Assembly (NCBI RefSeq): GCF_023264855.1
Contig: NZ_JAHFUW010000009.1
Span: 37,613-101,612, forward strand
DNA length: 64,000 nt
Source of the DNA: Herbiconiux sp.
GTDB lineage: Bacteria; Actinomycetota; Actinomycetes; Actinomycetales; Microbacteriaceae
Direction of reading: 5' to 3'
Positions within the stretch are counted from its first letter, which is position 1, and every line of letters starts with the position of its first letter. The translations under genes and the position numbers were made by a program. A model generated the notes under the pieces. The model was not told the origin of the DNA and ran no database searches. It saw only the letters and a program-made list of their open reading frames with translations. This document shows, piece after piece, positions 16,354 to 24,347 of the stretch.

Positions 16354-17661
16354 ATGGCCACCAACGACTCCATCCGCGCGCTCGACACCTCCACCGTGTT
16401 CCACTCCTGGTCGGCGCAGGGCGCCCTCGCCCCGCTGCCGATCGCGGGCGGCCTCGGCTGCACCGTCTGGGACGCCGACGGCCGCGAGTACCTCGACTTC
16501 TCGTCGCAGCTCGTGAACGTGAACATCGGGCACCAGCATCCGAAGGTCGTCGCCGCCATCCAGGAGCAGGCCGCCCTTCTCTCGACCGTGGCCCCGGCGC
16601 ACGCCAACGAGACGCGTGCCCGCGCTGCACAGCTCATCCTCGACCGCGCCCCGGAGGGCTTCGAGAAGGTGTTCTTCACCAACGGCGGGGCGGATGCCAA
16701 CGAGAACGCCATGCGGATGGCGCGCCTGTACACCGGCCGCGACAAGATCGTCTCGCACTACCGCTCGTACCACGGCAACACCGGTGCCGCGGTCGTCGCC
16801 ACCGGCGACTGGCGGCGGATGCCCAACGAGTACGCGCGCGGGCACGTGCACGCCTTCGGCCCCTACCTCTACCGCTCCGACTTCTGGGCGACCACCCCCG
16901 AGCAGGAGACCGAGCGCGCTCTCCAGCACCTCGAGCGCGTGGTGCAGTCCGAGGGGGCCGACACCATCGCGGCGTTCCTGATCGAGACCATCCCGGGCAC
17001 CGCCGGCGTGCTGGTGCCGCCGCCCGGCTACCTGGCCGGCGTGCGCGCGATCGCCGACCGCTACGGCATCCTGCTCATCCTCGACGAGGTGATGGCGGGC
17101 TTCGCACGCACCGGGGAGTGGTTCGCCTTCGACGCCTTCGACGTGGTGCCCGATCTGATCTCCTTCGCGAAGGGCGTCAATTCCGGCTACGTGCCGGTGG
17201 GCGGCGTGCTCATCTCGAGCCCGATCGCGCACCACTTCGACGAGCGGGTCTTCCCGGGCGGACTGACGTACTCCGGGCATCCGCTGGCCGCCGCCAGCAT
17301 CGTCGGCGCGCTGACCGCGATGGCCGAGGAGGGCGTGGTCGAGAACGCCCGCGAGATCGGGCGATCGACGATCGGGCCCGCGCTCGAGCGGTTCGCCGCC
17401 ACGCACGAGGTGGTCGGCGAGGTGCGCGGCACCGGCGTGTTCTGGGCGATCGAGCTCGTCTCCGACCGCTCGGCGCGAACGCCGCTCTCCGCCGCCGCGA
17501 TGGGCCGCCTGAAGGCCGACCTGATGGCGCGCGGGCTGCTGCCGTTCCTCGCCGAGAACCGCATCCACGTGGTGCCGCCGGCCGTGATCAGCCCCGCCGA
17601 GGCCGAGCGCGGACTCGCGATCATCGACGCGGCCCTCGGCTCGCTCGACGCCGCCCTGTGA
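16354..17661 (+). CDS. Class III PLP aminotransferase (beta-alanine/omega-amino acid type)
   Basis: 435-residue PLP enzyme moving an amino group from an omega-amino acid to pyruvate or 2-oxoglutarate. Visible motifs are YLDFSSQLVNVNIGHQHPKV, FFTNGGADANENAMRMARL, the PLP Asp in ILLILDEVMAGFARTGEWFA and the Schiff-base Lys in LISFAKGVNSGYVPVGGV. The ATG at 16354 follows GAAGGC. With mmsA and PucR it could convert beta-alanine or beta-aminoisobutyrate to the semialdehyde that MmsA then oxidises; substrate not proven. Confidence 0.88.
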   Translation: MATNDSIRALDTSTVFHSWSAQGALAPLPIAGGLGCTVWDADGREYLDFSSQLVNVNIGHQHPKVVAAIQEQAALLSTVAPAHANETRARAAQLILDRAPEGFEKVFFTNGGADANENAMRMARLYTGRDKIVSHYRSYHGNTGAAVVATGDWRRMPNEYARGHVHAFGPYLYRSDFWATTPEQETERALQHLERVVQSEGADTIAAFLIETIPGTAGVLVPPPGYLAGVRAIADRYGILLILDEVMAGFARTGEWFAFDAFDVVPDLISFAKGVNSGYVPVGGVLISSPIAHHFDERVFPGGLTYSGHPLAAASIVGALTAMAEEGVVENAREIGRSTIGPALERFAATHEVVGEVRGTGVFWAIELVSDRSARTPLSAAAMGRLKADLMARGLLPFLAENRIHVVPPAVISPAEAERGLAIIDAALGSLDAAL

Positions 17662-17677
17662 TGTCGCACGCCCTGAG

Positions 17678-17692
17678 TAGCATCGCCTCATG
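17678..17692 (+). promoter_or_regulatory. -10 box for leaderless cupin mRNA
   Basis: TAGCAT at 17678-17683 ends 6 bases before the ATG at 17690, too close for a ribosome site, so the cupin mRNA is probably leaderless. Confidence 0.45.
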
Positions 17693-18094
17693 ACCGACGC
17701 ATCCGCCGTACCCGCCGCACCTGTCGCACCCGCCGCGATCCTGCAGGCCACGGCTCTGACCGTCCCGCTCCCGCACGAGGCCCTTGCCGATGAGCAGGTC
17801 GTCTCGGGTCGCCCGACCACCGCCGCGGCCGAACTGGGCACCGTGGGCGAGGTCGAGTTCGGGCTGTGGGAGATCACCCCGGGCGTCTCCACGGATGTGG
17901 AGACCGATGAGGTGTTCGTCGTGCTCTCGGGCCGAGCGACGGTCGAGTACAGCGACGGCGACGGAGCGCACACCCTCGTGCTCGAGCCCGGCACCATCGG
18001 CCGCCTCGGCGAGGGCCTGCACACCACCTGGACCGTCACCGAGACGCTGCGCAAGGTGTACCTGCTCGGGGCCTACGCTCCGGCCGACGCGTGA
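17690..18094 (+). CDS. Cupin-domain protein (DUF861-like)
   Basis: 134-residue protein with an Ala/Pro/Val-rich N-terminus and a single beta-barrel cupin (GEVEFGLWEITPGVSTDVET, DEVFVVLSGRATVEYSDGD, EPGTIGRLGEGLHTTWTVTE). The WEITPG and TTWTV motifs resemble the EutQ-like DUF861 group, which can bind small ligands. It follows the aminotransferase by 28 bases but has its own -10 box. A second cupin of the same class is at 54397. Confidence 0.8.
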   Translation: MTDASAVPAAPVAPAAILQATALTVPLPHEALADEQVVSGRPTTAAAELGTVGEVEFGLWEITPGVSTDVETDEVFVVLSGRATVEYSDGDGAHTLVLEPGTIGRLGEGLHTTWTVTETLRKVYLLGAYAPADA

Positions 18095-18102
18095 CCGGCG
18101 GG

Positions 18103-18119
18103 TAGACTTGCCGATCGTG
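18103..18119 (+). promoter_or_regulatory. -10 box for leaderless aspS mRNA
   Basis: TAGACT at 18103-18108 with the GTG start at 18117 leaves 8 bases, so transcription would start within about two bases of the start codon. The same TAGACT-to-GTG arrangement occurs at 3120. Confidence 0.5.
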
Positions 18120-19433
18120 ACCACCAGCTCCCGCACCCTCGTCAAGAACCTCGCCGCCCTCGAAGACGGCCCCGTCACCGTGTCCGGATGGGTCGACACG
18201 GTGCGCGATCAGAAGAAGGTGCAGTTCGTCGTGCTCCGCGACGAGTCCGGCGCCGTGCAGCTGGTGAACCCGCGCACCGAGGAGACCGAGGCCGTGGCCG
18301 AGACCATCTCCGGCCTCGCGCAGGGCTCCTTCATCACCGTCACCGGTGAGCTCAAGCACGACGAGCGGGTGAAGCTCGGCGGCATCGAGGTGAAGCTCGC
18401 CACCCTCGAGCTCGTCACCGCCGCCATCCCCGAGACGCCGATCGCCGCCGACTCGGGCATCGACAAGCGCATGGACTGGCGCTTCCTCGACCTGCGCCGC
18501 CCCGAGCAGAACCTCGTCTTCCGCGTGCAGACCACGCTCGAGCACGCGTGGCGCACCTACTGGGTCGAGCACGACTTCATCGAGATCCACACCCCGAAGC
18601 TGATGGCCTCGGCCAGCGAGTCGCGCGCCGAGCTGTTCGAGGTGGAGTACTTCGAGACCAAGGCGTACCTCTCGCAGAGCCCCCAGTTCTTCAAGCAGAT
18701 GGCGCAGCCGGCCGGCTTCGGCAAGGTGTTCGAGGTGGGGCCCGCGTTCCGCGCCGACCCCTCGTTCACCTCCCGTCACGCCACCGAGTTCACCTCGGTC
18801 GACGCCGAGATCAGCTGGATCGACTCGCACGAAGACGTCATGCAGCTGCACGAAGACCTGATGGTCGCCGGTCTCCGAGCGGTGAAGGAGAAGCACGGCG
18901 AGGAGATCAAGGCGCTGTTCGACGTCGACATCGAGGTTCCCACGCAGCCGTTCCCGCGCATCCCGCTCGCCGAGGCGAAGCAGATCGTGGCCGACCGCGG
19001 CTACGTCGTGCCCCGCGAGGACGACGACATGGACCCGGAGGGCGAGCGCCAGATCGCGGCCTACGTCAAGGAGACCTACGGGCACGACTTCGTGTTCCTC
19101 ACCGACTACGCCTCGAGCATCCGGCCGTTCTACCACATGCGCCACGAGGGCGACGCGGGCCTCACCAACAGCTACGACCTCATCTACAACGGGGTCGAGA
19201 TCTCCACCGGCGCCCAGCGCGAGCACCGCGTCGAGGTGCTGATCGAGCAGGCCAAGGAGAAGGGCCTCGACCCCGAGGAGCTCGGCTTCTACCTCGACTT
19301 CTTCCGCTACGGCGTGCCGCCGCACGGCGGTTTCGGCATGGGCCTCTCGCGCGTGCTGATGCTGATGCTGCACCAGACGAACCTGCGCGAGGTCGTGTAC
19401 CTGTTCCGCGGCCCGACCCGCCTCACCCCGTAG
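18117..19433 (+). CDS. aspS: Aspartate-tRNA(Asp/Asn) ligase, archaeal/non-discriminating type
   Basis: Class II aminoacyl-tRNA synthetase charging tRNA with aspartate. At 438 residues it has an OB-fold anticodon domain (VTVSGWVDTVRDQKKVQFVV) and a catalytic domain with motif 2 FGKVFEVGPAFRADPSFTSR and motif 3 GVPPHGGFGMGLSRVLMLML, but not the GAD insertion that makes ordinary bacterial AspRS about 590 residues. This is the archaeal-like form, often non-discriminating and then paired with GatCAB. The GTG at 18117 is set by the first OB residues and the -10 box. Confidence 0.93.
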   Translation: MTTSSRTLVKNLAALEDGPVTVSGWVDTVRDQKKVQFVVLRDESGAVQLVNPRTEETEAVAETISGLAQGSFITVTGELKHDERVKLGGIEVKLATLELVTAAIPETPIAADSGIDKRMDWRFLDLRRPEQNLVFRVQTTLEHAWRTYWVEHDFIEIHTPKLMASASESRAELFEVEYFETKAYLSQSPQFFKQMAQPAGFGKVFEVGPAFRADPSFTSRHATEFTSVDAEISWIDSHEDVMQLHEDLMVAGLRAVKEKHGEEIKALFDVDIEVPTQPFPRIPLAEAKQIVADRGYVVPREDDDMDPEGERQIAAYVKETYGHDFVFLTDYASSIRPFYHMRHEGDAGLTNSYDLIYNGVEISTGAQREHRVEVLIEQAKEKGLDPEELGFYLDFFRYGVPPHGGFGMGLSRVLMLMLHQTNLREVVYLFRGPTRLTP

Positions 19434-19434
19434 T

Positions 19435-19512
19435 CGGTTCGAATCTGCAGAAATAACGAAGAGCGACGCCCTATACGGGGTCGCTCTTCGTTATTTCTGC
19501 ATTTGTGAACCG
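19435..19512 (-). repeat. Long palindrome, GGTTC...CGTATA family, copy 1
   Basis: Perfect 21-bp arms at 19447-19467 and 19480-19500 around a 12-nt loop, with flanking CGGTTC (19435-19440) and GAACCG (19507-19512). It separates convergent aspS and the GNAT gene and contains the GNAT stop codon. Read on the minus strand it aligns with the palindrome at 50339-50414 (GGTTC, an A-rich run, TGCA, AAATA, CGA and a central CGTATA). A bidirectional terminator role is likely. Confidence 0.7.
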
Positions 19513-20048
19513 AACTCCCCTTCAGGCCGGATCGTGTACCGCACGTGAAGCCGCAGCGGAGAGCCCTCCGGCACCCGCGGATGCTCGAAGCGGTCGGCCT
19601 CGCGCATCCCGAGCCGTTCCATCACGGCCCGCGAGCGCACGTTGATCACGGCGGTGATCGAGTTCACCTCGCTCAGCCCGGCGTTCTCGAACCCGAACCG
19701 CAGGGCGGCCCGGGCGGCCTCCGTCGCGAGCCCGCGACCCCAGAACGGCTGCGCCAAACGCCAGCCCACCTCGACTCCCCCGGCCCCCGGCACGCCCTCC
19801 GGCATCGGGGCCAGCCCCGTGAAGCCGGCGAACTCGCCGGTCTCGCGCAGCTCGAGCGCCCACAGCCCGTAGCCGAGCGTTTCGAAGAGGCCGTCCGCGC
19901 GCTCCGCCAGGTCGTCGCTCTGCGCGCGCGAGAGCGGCGCAGGGAAGAACTCCATCACGGCCGCGTTCCCGTTCATCGCCGCGAAGGGCCCCCGATCCTC
20001 GGCCCGCCACCGCCGCAGCACGAGGCGCTCGGTCAGCAGCTCAGGCAC
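19491..20048 (-). CDS. GNAT-family N-acetyltransferase (RimJ/RimL-like)
   Basis: 185-residue acetyltransferase with TERLVLRRWRAEDRGPFAAM, EVGWRLAQPFWGRGLATEAA (acetyl-CoA loop GRGLATEA) and VNSITAVINVRSRAVMERLG, as in the Acetyltransf_3 group that modifies ribosomal protein or small-molecule amines. Target unknown. The start is the GTG at 20048 (VPELLTERL); a GTG at 20075 would add a short Gly/Ala repeat. The stop codon lies inside the palindrome at 19435-19512, so the last codons are part of that repeat. Confidence 0.85.
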   Translation of the reverse strand: MPELLTERLVLRRWRAEDRGPFAAMNGNAAVMEFFPAPLSRAQSDDLAERADGLFETLGYGLWALELRETGEFAGFTGLAPMPEGVPGAGGVEVGWRLAQPFWGRGLATEAARAALRFGFENAGLSEVNSITAVINVRSRAVMERLGMREADRFEHPRVPEGSPLRLHVRYTIRPEGEFGSQMQK

Positions 20049-20094
20049 TCCCGCGCCCGCACCCGCACCCGGCACCTCGCTTCCCGCGCCTCGT

Positions 20095-20394
20095 TCAGAA
20101 CTCGAAGTCGACCGAGGCCCGAGCCGAGACGAGGGCCTTGATCTGCGGCCCCGCGGCCAGGTGCTCCGGATGCGTCTGGTACGCGTCGAGATCGGCGAGG
20201 GTCTCGTAGTCGGCCACCAGCACGACGTCCCAGTTCGCGTCGAAATAGGCCATGTTGCCGCCGACCGTGAGTGTCGAGATCGATGGGATGACCGCGGGCA
20301 GGGCCGAGAGCAGTCGCACGATGGTGGCGACATCGGCCGCCTTCTGCTCGGCGTCTTCGGCCGTGACCTTCCAAGCGACGACGTGACGGATCAT
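20095..20394 (-). CDS. Dabb (stress-responsive alpha/beta barrel) protein
   Basis: 99-residue ferredoxin-like barrel protein, MIRHVVAWKVTAEDAEQKA with THPEHLAAGPQIKALVSARA near the end, the typical Dabb pattern. Members are dimeric, and some are small enzymes or degrade polyketide intermediates; function here unknown. It starts with a 4-base overlap (20391-20394) on the stop of the glutaredoxin-like gene. Confidence 0.85.
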   Translation of the reverse strand: MIRHVVAWKVTAEDAEQKAADVATIVRLLSALPAVIPSISTLTVGGNMAYFDANWDVVLVADYETLADLDAYQTHPEHLAAGPQIKALVSARASVDFEF

Positions 20395-20651
20395 GCGGAT
20401 GCCTCCAACAGGGCGGTTCGAAGACGGGCCGGTTCGACCCGCCAGATGGTGTGCACGCGCCCGTCGATCTTCAGCACGGGGATCTCCTCGGCGAACTCGT
20501 CGAGCAGCGCCGGGTCGTCGAGGATCGACAGCTCGGTGACCGACGCCTCGATCTCGGGCAACTCGGCGAGCACTCCGTTCACGACGTCCCGGGCGTCATC
20601 GCAGAGATGACAGCCGGGCTTGCCGATGAGCGTGAGAGAGACGGATGCCAC
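20391..20651 (-). CDS. Glutaredoxin-like thioredoxin-fold protein
   Basis: 86-residue protein with the redox motif LIGKPGCHLCDDARDVVN (CxxC at residues 14 and 17) and the cis-proline region EEIPVLKIDGRV. It belongs to the short glutaredoxin family (DUF836-like) of actinobacteria, a likely cytosolic disulfide reductase whose partner is unknown. Coupled to the Dabb gene by a 4-base overlap. Confidence 0.87.
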   Translation of the reverse strand: MASVSLTLIGKPGCHLCDDARDVVNGVLAELPEIEASVTELSILDDPALLDEFAEEIPVLKIDGRVHTIWRVEPARLRTALLEASA

Positions 20652-20670
20652 ACCCCAAGCCTAACGAGGC

Positions 20671-20724
20671 TCAGGGAGCGAAGTCGGATAGGAGAACGAA
20701 GTCGGGCTAGAGGACGAAGTCGGG
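20671..20724 (-). repeat. Three 18-bp tandem units over a stop codon
   Basis: Three consecutive 18-bp units share GAAGTCGG in their centre (plus strand: 20671-20688, 20689-20706, 20707-20724). The last one encodes the PDFVL-stop end of the upstream gene. The period is a multiple of three, so readthrough of the TAG at 20707 would add about 12 similar residues and stop at the TGA at 20671. Confidence 0.8.
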
Positions 20725-21033
20725 CTTCACGGTCCACGCGGTGGCCGTCTCCAGCACCCCGAGCAGCGCGAGCGCGCTCATCGCCGCGTGGTCGTGGCTC
20801 AGCGTCGAGTACACGTCGATGGCCAGCGGCGGCGGCTCGCCGAACTTGGGGATCTCGATCTCGGCGCGCGCCCCGCCCTCGAGTTCGACGTAGGGATGCA
20901 CGCCCCGCGCATCCGACACCGGCCGGTCGACCGCCAGAGCGATCACGGCCAGCGCGTCGAGCTTGGTGACGGCGTCGCGCACGACCAGCGTGGCGCAATA
21001 CTCGGGCACAGCGGCGGGCGGCACGGGCGTCAT
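20707..21033 (-). CDS. Conserved hypothetical protein
   Basis: 108-residue product (MTPVPPAAVPEYCATLVVRD to VKPDFVL) with hydrophobic alternation but no transmembrane helix or motif that I recognise. It contains HPYVELEGGARAEIEIPKFG and DVYSTLSHDHAAMSALALLG; the second half may be helical. The ATG at 21033 was preferred to one 12 codons upstream because that would overlap the bS22 terminator hairpin. Function unknown. Confidence 0.55.
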   Translation of the reverse strand: MTPVPPAAVPEYCATLVVRDAVTKLDALAVIALAVDRPVSDARGVHPYVELEGGARAEIEIPKFGEPPPLAIDVYSTLSHDHAAMSALALLGVLETATAWTVKPDFVL

Positions 21034-21057
21034 GAGTCCATCACACGCCCGCACAGC

Positions 21058-21084
21058 AAAAAGCGCCAAGCCGAAGCCTGGCGC
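21058..21084 (-). terminator. Intrinsic terminator of the bS22 gene
   Basis: On the minus strand a 9-bp stem GCGCCAGGC/GCTTGGCGC closes a TTCG tetraloop and is followed by TTTTT. It lies 32 bases after the bS22 stop. This is a textbook rho-independent terminator, rare in such a GC-rich genome. Confidence 0.88.
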
Positions 21085-21116
21085 CCTGCTCGCAGAAGCG
21101 AGACGAGAAGACTCGT

Positions 21117-21215
21117 CTACTTCTTGTTGCGACGCTGGTGGCGGGTCTTGCGAAGCAGCTTGCGGTGCTTCTTCTTCGCCATGCGCTTGCGACGCTTCTT
21201 GATTACGGAACCCAC
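21117..21215 (-). CDS. 30S ribosomal protein bS22 (AURKAIP1/COX24 domain)
   Basis: 32-residue, almost entirely basic protein reading MGSVIKKRRKRMAKKKHRKL then LRKTRHQRRNKK. It is nearly identical in pattern to the actinobacterial AURKAIP1/COX24 protein identified as bS22 on mycobacterial ribosomes, where it binds the small subunit RNA. The GTG at 21215 is preceded by GAGGTCTCA. It follows the BldC-like gene on the same strand (82 bp gap), its usual neighbour, and ends at a strong terminator. Confidence 0.93.
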   Translation of the reverse strand: MGSVIKKRRKRMAKKKHRKLLRKTRHQRRNKK

Positions 21216-21297
21216 TGAGACCTCACACGTATTGGGGATGACCGCACCGATCGGCGGTCAGGGGCAAAAGAGCCTCGGAGAAGTGTACCAGCTACCG

Positions 21298-21504
21298 CTA
21301 GGCCGAATCGGCGATGTGGTTGCTGACCGCCGAGGCGACGGCCGATTCGGGCACCCGGAACGAGCGGCCGAAGCGGATCGCCGGCAGTTCGCCGGAGTGC
21401 ACCAGGCGGTAGACGGTCATCTTCGACACCCGCATCATCTCGGCGACCTCGGCGACCGTCAGGAAGCGCACGTCGTCAAGCTCTGCGGCCATCTGGTCGA
21501 CCAT
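21298..21504 (-). CDS. BldC-like MerR/excisionase-fold DNA-binding protein
   Basis: 68-residue regulator with one winged helix: VRFLTVAEVAEMMRVSKMTV YRLVHSGELPAIRFGRSFRV followed by PESAVASAVSNH. This matches BldC and related small MerR-fold proteins that regulate development in Streptomyces; its role in other actinobacteria is less clear. The ATG at 21504 (MVDQMAAELDD) was chosen; an ATG four codons later is possible. It is linked to bS22 downstream. Confidence 0.87.
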   Translation of the reverse strand: MVDQMAAELDDVRFLTVAEVAEMMRVSKMTVYRLVHSGELPAIRFGRSFRVPESAVASAVSNHIADSA

Positions 21505-21602
21505 CACCCTCTCGAGAACCCCCGCACACCTGTCGTGTGACGGGAGTGATAATTCGAAACTATAGGGGCACGCGTGGCCCACCGGCAAGAAACCGGTCGT
21601 CG

Positions 21603-22064
21603 TCAACGCCGCAGCTTGGACACCAGGTCGTCGGTGACCGACTTGACGGCGTGCGTGGTGGCCGCCGCGCGACGCCCCACGTTCTGGCCGAAAGCGGCCG
21701 CGGCCGACTTCACGGCGTCGGAGGCGTTCTCCCACAGCTCGTCTTCTTCGGCGGTGTCGAAGTCGGCCGAGAGGAACGGGATGATCCAGTCCTCCACCTC
21801 CTCCAGCGGCGACACGTCGATGCGGTAGAAGCGGTGCTGCCCCTCTTCGCGAACGACGACGAGGCCGGCATCCCGCAGCACCTTGAGGTGCTTGGAGACG
21901 GTGGGCTGGCTCAGTTCGAGTTGCGACACGAGCTCCGACACGCTGAACTCGCCCTCCGCGGCACCGGATGCGCTCACCGGGTCGGCCGAGACGTACCGTT
22001 CGAGCAGCAGCGACAGCAACTGGCGCCGGGTGGGGTCAGCGATCACGGAGAAGATGTCGGCCAT
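21603..22064 (-). CDS. ArsR-family transcriptional regulator
   Basis: 153-residue regulator with an ArsR-type winged helix: MADIFSVIADPTRRQLLSLL, SVSELVSQLELSQPTVSKHL KVLRDAGLVVVREEGQHRFY RIDVSPLEEV. No metal-binding Cys motif is visible, so it is probably not a metal sensor. The C-terminal part is Ala-rich and amphipathic. It is divergent from the potassium transporter genes by 114 bases. Confidence 0.88.
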   Translation of the reverse strand: MADIFSVIADPTRRQLLSLLLERYVSADPVSASGAAEGEFSVSELVSQLELSQPTVSKHLKVLRDAGLVVVREEGQHRFYRIDVSPLEEVEDWIIPFLSADFDTAEEDELWENASDAVKSAAAAFGQNVGRRAAATTHAVKSVTDDLVSKLRR

Positions 22065-22178
22065 GCGTCAAGGGTAGTGGTGCCGCCCCGGATCCGCGCC
22101 ACCCCGGGGTAGCATGGCAGCGTTCAGCGAAGCCCGGAGCGCGGCACCGGCCGACCGACCGAGGCGAGGATCAGCAGG

Positions 22179-23669
22179 ATGGGCATCGGCAGCACCGTCA
22201 CCAGCCGCAACCCTCTGAACCGGGGCCGCACCTGGGTGGGCCGGGCGCGCAGCGGTTTCCGCGAGTTCTCCGAGAACTCGCCCTCGCGCTTCGCGATCCT
22301 CATCTTCGCGGGCCTGATCGTGCTGTTCACGGTGCTGTTCTCGCTGCCGATCTCCAGCGCCACCGGCAAGGCGACCGGTCTGGCCGACTCGCTCTTCACC
22401 GCCGTCTCGGTGATCTGCGTGACCGGCCTCGCCACCGTCGACATGGCCACGCACTGGTCGGTGTTCGGCCACATCCTGATCTTCATCGGCGTGCAGATCG
22501 GCGCGCTCGGCGTGCTGACCCTGGCGAGCATCCTGGGCCTCGCGGTCTCGCGCAAGCTGGGGCTGCGCGCCCGGCTGATCGCCGCGAGCGACACCAACCC
22601 GCTCCGGATGCACCACGGCCCGGTCGCCGAGGGGCAGGCGGTGCGGCTCGGCGAGATCGGCAACCTGCTGGCCACGGTCGCGATCAGCGCCTTCGTGATC
22701 GAGGTGGTGATCGCCGGCCTGCTGTTCCCCCGGATGCTGCTGGACGGCATCCCGGTGGGCGAGGCCGTGTGGAACAGTTTCTACTACTCGGCGATGGCGT
22801 TCACGAACACCGGCTTCGCTCCGAACGCCGAAGGACTCGCCGCGTTCGAGAACGACTACTTCTTCCTCGGCATCCTGATGGTGGGGGTGTTCCTCGGCAG
22901 CATCGGCTTTCCCGTGATCTACACACTGTCGCGCAGCCTGGGCGCCTGGCGGTCCCGCCACAAGTCGAAGGACTACCGCCGCGAGCACCGCGTGCGCTGG
23001 TCGGTGCACGTGAAGCTGACCCTGGTCACCAGCGCGATCCTGATCGTGGCGGGAGCCGTGCTCTACATCGTGCTGGAGTTCGACAATCCGAAGACCTTCG
23101 GCGGCCTGAACGCCGCCGACACCGTCTTCCAGAGCTTCTTCCTCTCGGTGATGACGCGCTCCGGCGGCTTCTCCACCATCTCCATCCCCGACCTCAACGG
23201 CTCGAGCCTGCTGGTCACCGACATGCTGATGTTCATCGGGGGCGGTTCGGCCTCGACGGCCGGCGGCATCAAGGTGACCACGCTCGCCGTGCTGTTCCTG
23301 GCCGCGTTCGCCGAGGCGCGCGGTGTGCAGGACATGGAGTCGTTCGGCCGACGCATCCCGGGCGACGTGCTGCGCCTGGGTGTCTCGGTCGTGCTCTGGG
23401 GGGCGACGACGGTAGCCGTGTCGAGCATCCTGATCCTGCAGATCTCCAAGGCGCCGCTGGACTTCGTGCTGTTCGACGTGATCTCGGCCTTCGCGACCTC
23501 GGGCCTGACCACCGGTCTGACGGCGTCGTTGCCGGATGCCGGGGTCTACATCATGGCGGCCACCATGTTCATGGGCCGCGTTGGTACTGTGACCTTGGCC
23601 GCCGCCCTGGCCGCGAGCCAGCGACAGCAGCTCTACAAACGCCCGGAAGAGAGGCCCATCGTTGGTTGA
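22179..23669 (+). CDS. Potassium uptake membrane subunit, TrkH/KtrB type
   Basis: 496-residue K+ translocating subunit with four pore-loop repeats; the selectivity regions are seen as VICVTGLATVD, AFTNTGFAPN, TRSGGFSTIS and FATSGLTTGL. It has about eight to ten helices and a gating-loop region GGGSASTAGGIKVTTLAVLF. It works with the cytosolic TrkA-type protein encoded next. The ATG at 22179 is preceded by a purine-rich AGCAGG. Regulation by the divergent ArsR is possible but unproven. Confidence 0.92.
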   Translation: MGIGSTVTSRNPLNRGRTWVGRARSGFREFSENSPSRFAILIFAGLIVLFTVLFSLPISSATGKATGLADSLFTAVSVICVTGLATVDMATHWSVFGHILIFIGVQIGALGVLTLASILGLAVSRKLGLRARLIAASDTNPLRMHHGPVAEGQAVRLGEIGNLLATVAISAFVIEVVIAGLLFPRMLLDGIPVGEAVWNSFYYSAMAFTNTGFAPNAEGLAAFENDYFFLGILMVGVFLGSIGFPVIYTLSRSLGAWRSRHKSKDYRREHRVRWSVHVKLTLVTSAILIVAGAVLYIVLEFDNPKTFGGLNAADTVFQSFFLSVMTRSGGFSTISIPDLNGSSLLVTDMLMFIGGGSASTAGGIKVTTLAVLFLAAFAEARGVQDMESFGRRIPGDVLRLGVSVVLWGATTVAVSSILILQISKAPLDFVLFDVISAFATSGLTTGLTASLPDAGVYIMAATMFMGRVGTVTLAAALAASQRQQLYKRPEERPIVG

Positions 23670-24333
23670 CCGGATCAGACACGACGCTCCCGTGCTCGTC
23701 ATCGGCCTCGGCCGCTTCGGCGCCGCCACCGCCGGCGAGCTCGACCGGCTCGGCCGCGAGGTGCTCGCCATCGACGAAGACGAGCGGCTCGTGCAGAAGT
23801 GGTCGGAGCGGGTCACGCACACCGTGCAGGCGGATGCGAAGAACGTCGAGGCGCTGCGGCAGATCGGCGCGCAGGAGTTCCAGATCGCCGTCGTGGCGGT
23901 GGGCTCCTCGATCGAGGCCTCGGTGCTGATCACCGCGAACCTCGTCGACCTCAAGGTGCCGCAGATCTGGGCGAAGGCGATCTCGCGCTCGCACGGCAAG
24001 ATCCTCGAACGGATCGGCGCCAACCACGTCATCTACCCCGAGGCCGAGGCCGGCGAGCGGGTGGCGCACCTGGTGTCGGGGCGGATGCTCGACTTCATCG
24101 AGTTCGACGACGACTTCGCGCTGGTGAAGATGTATCCGCCGAAGCCGATCCGGGGGCTCAACCTCACCGAGTCGGGCGTGCGCACGAAGTACCACATCAC
24201 CGTGGTGGGCGTGAAGAGCCCCGGCAAGCCGTTCACGTATGCGACGGAGTCGACCGTGGTCTCGAACCACGACCTGATCATCGTCTCGGGCAAGTCCTCC
24301 GACATCGAGGCCTTCGCCGCCCTCGGTAACTGA
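23662..24333 (+). CDS. Potassium uptake regulatory subunit, TrkA/KtrA type
   Basis: 223-residue RCK protein with an N-terminal Rossmann fold (VLVIGLGRFGAATAGELDRL, EVLAIDEDERLVQKWS) that binds NAD(H) or ATP, and a C-terminal TrkA-C domain (RGLNLTESGVRTKYHITVVG). It gates the partner channel. The TTG start at 23662 (LVDRIRHDAPVL) overlaps the membrane subunit gene by 8 bases, so the two are translationally coupled. Confidence 0.92.
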   Translation: MVDRIRHDAPVLVIGLGRFGAATAGELDRLGREVLAIDEDERLVQKWSERVTHTVQADAKNVEALRQIGAQEFQIAVVAVGSSIEASVLITANLVDLKVPQIWAKAISRSHGKILERIGANHVIYPEAEAGERVAHLVSGRMLDFIEFDDDFALVKMYPPKPIRGLNLTESGVRTKYHITVVGVKSPGKPFTYATESTVVSNHDLIIVSGKSSDIEAFAALGN

Positions 24334-24347
24334 GTCCCCGGCCACCG

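Noticed and set aside
21603..22064. ArsR-type metal sensor for the potassium genes
   Set aside because: No Cys or His cluster for metal binding is visible, so metal sensing is not claimed.
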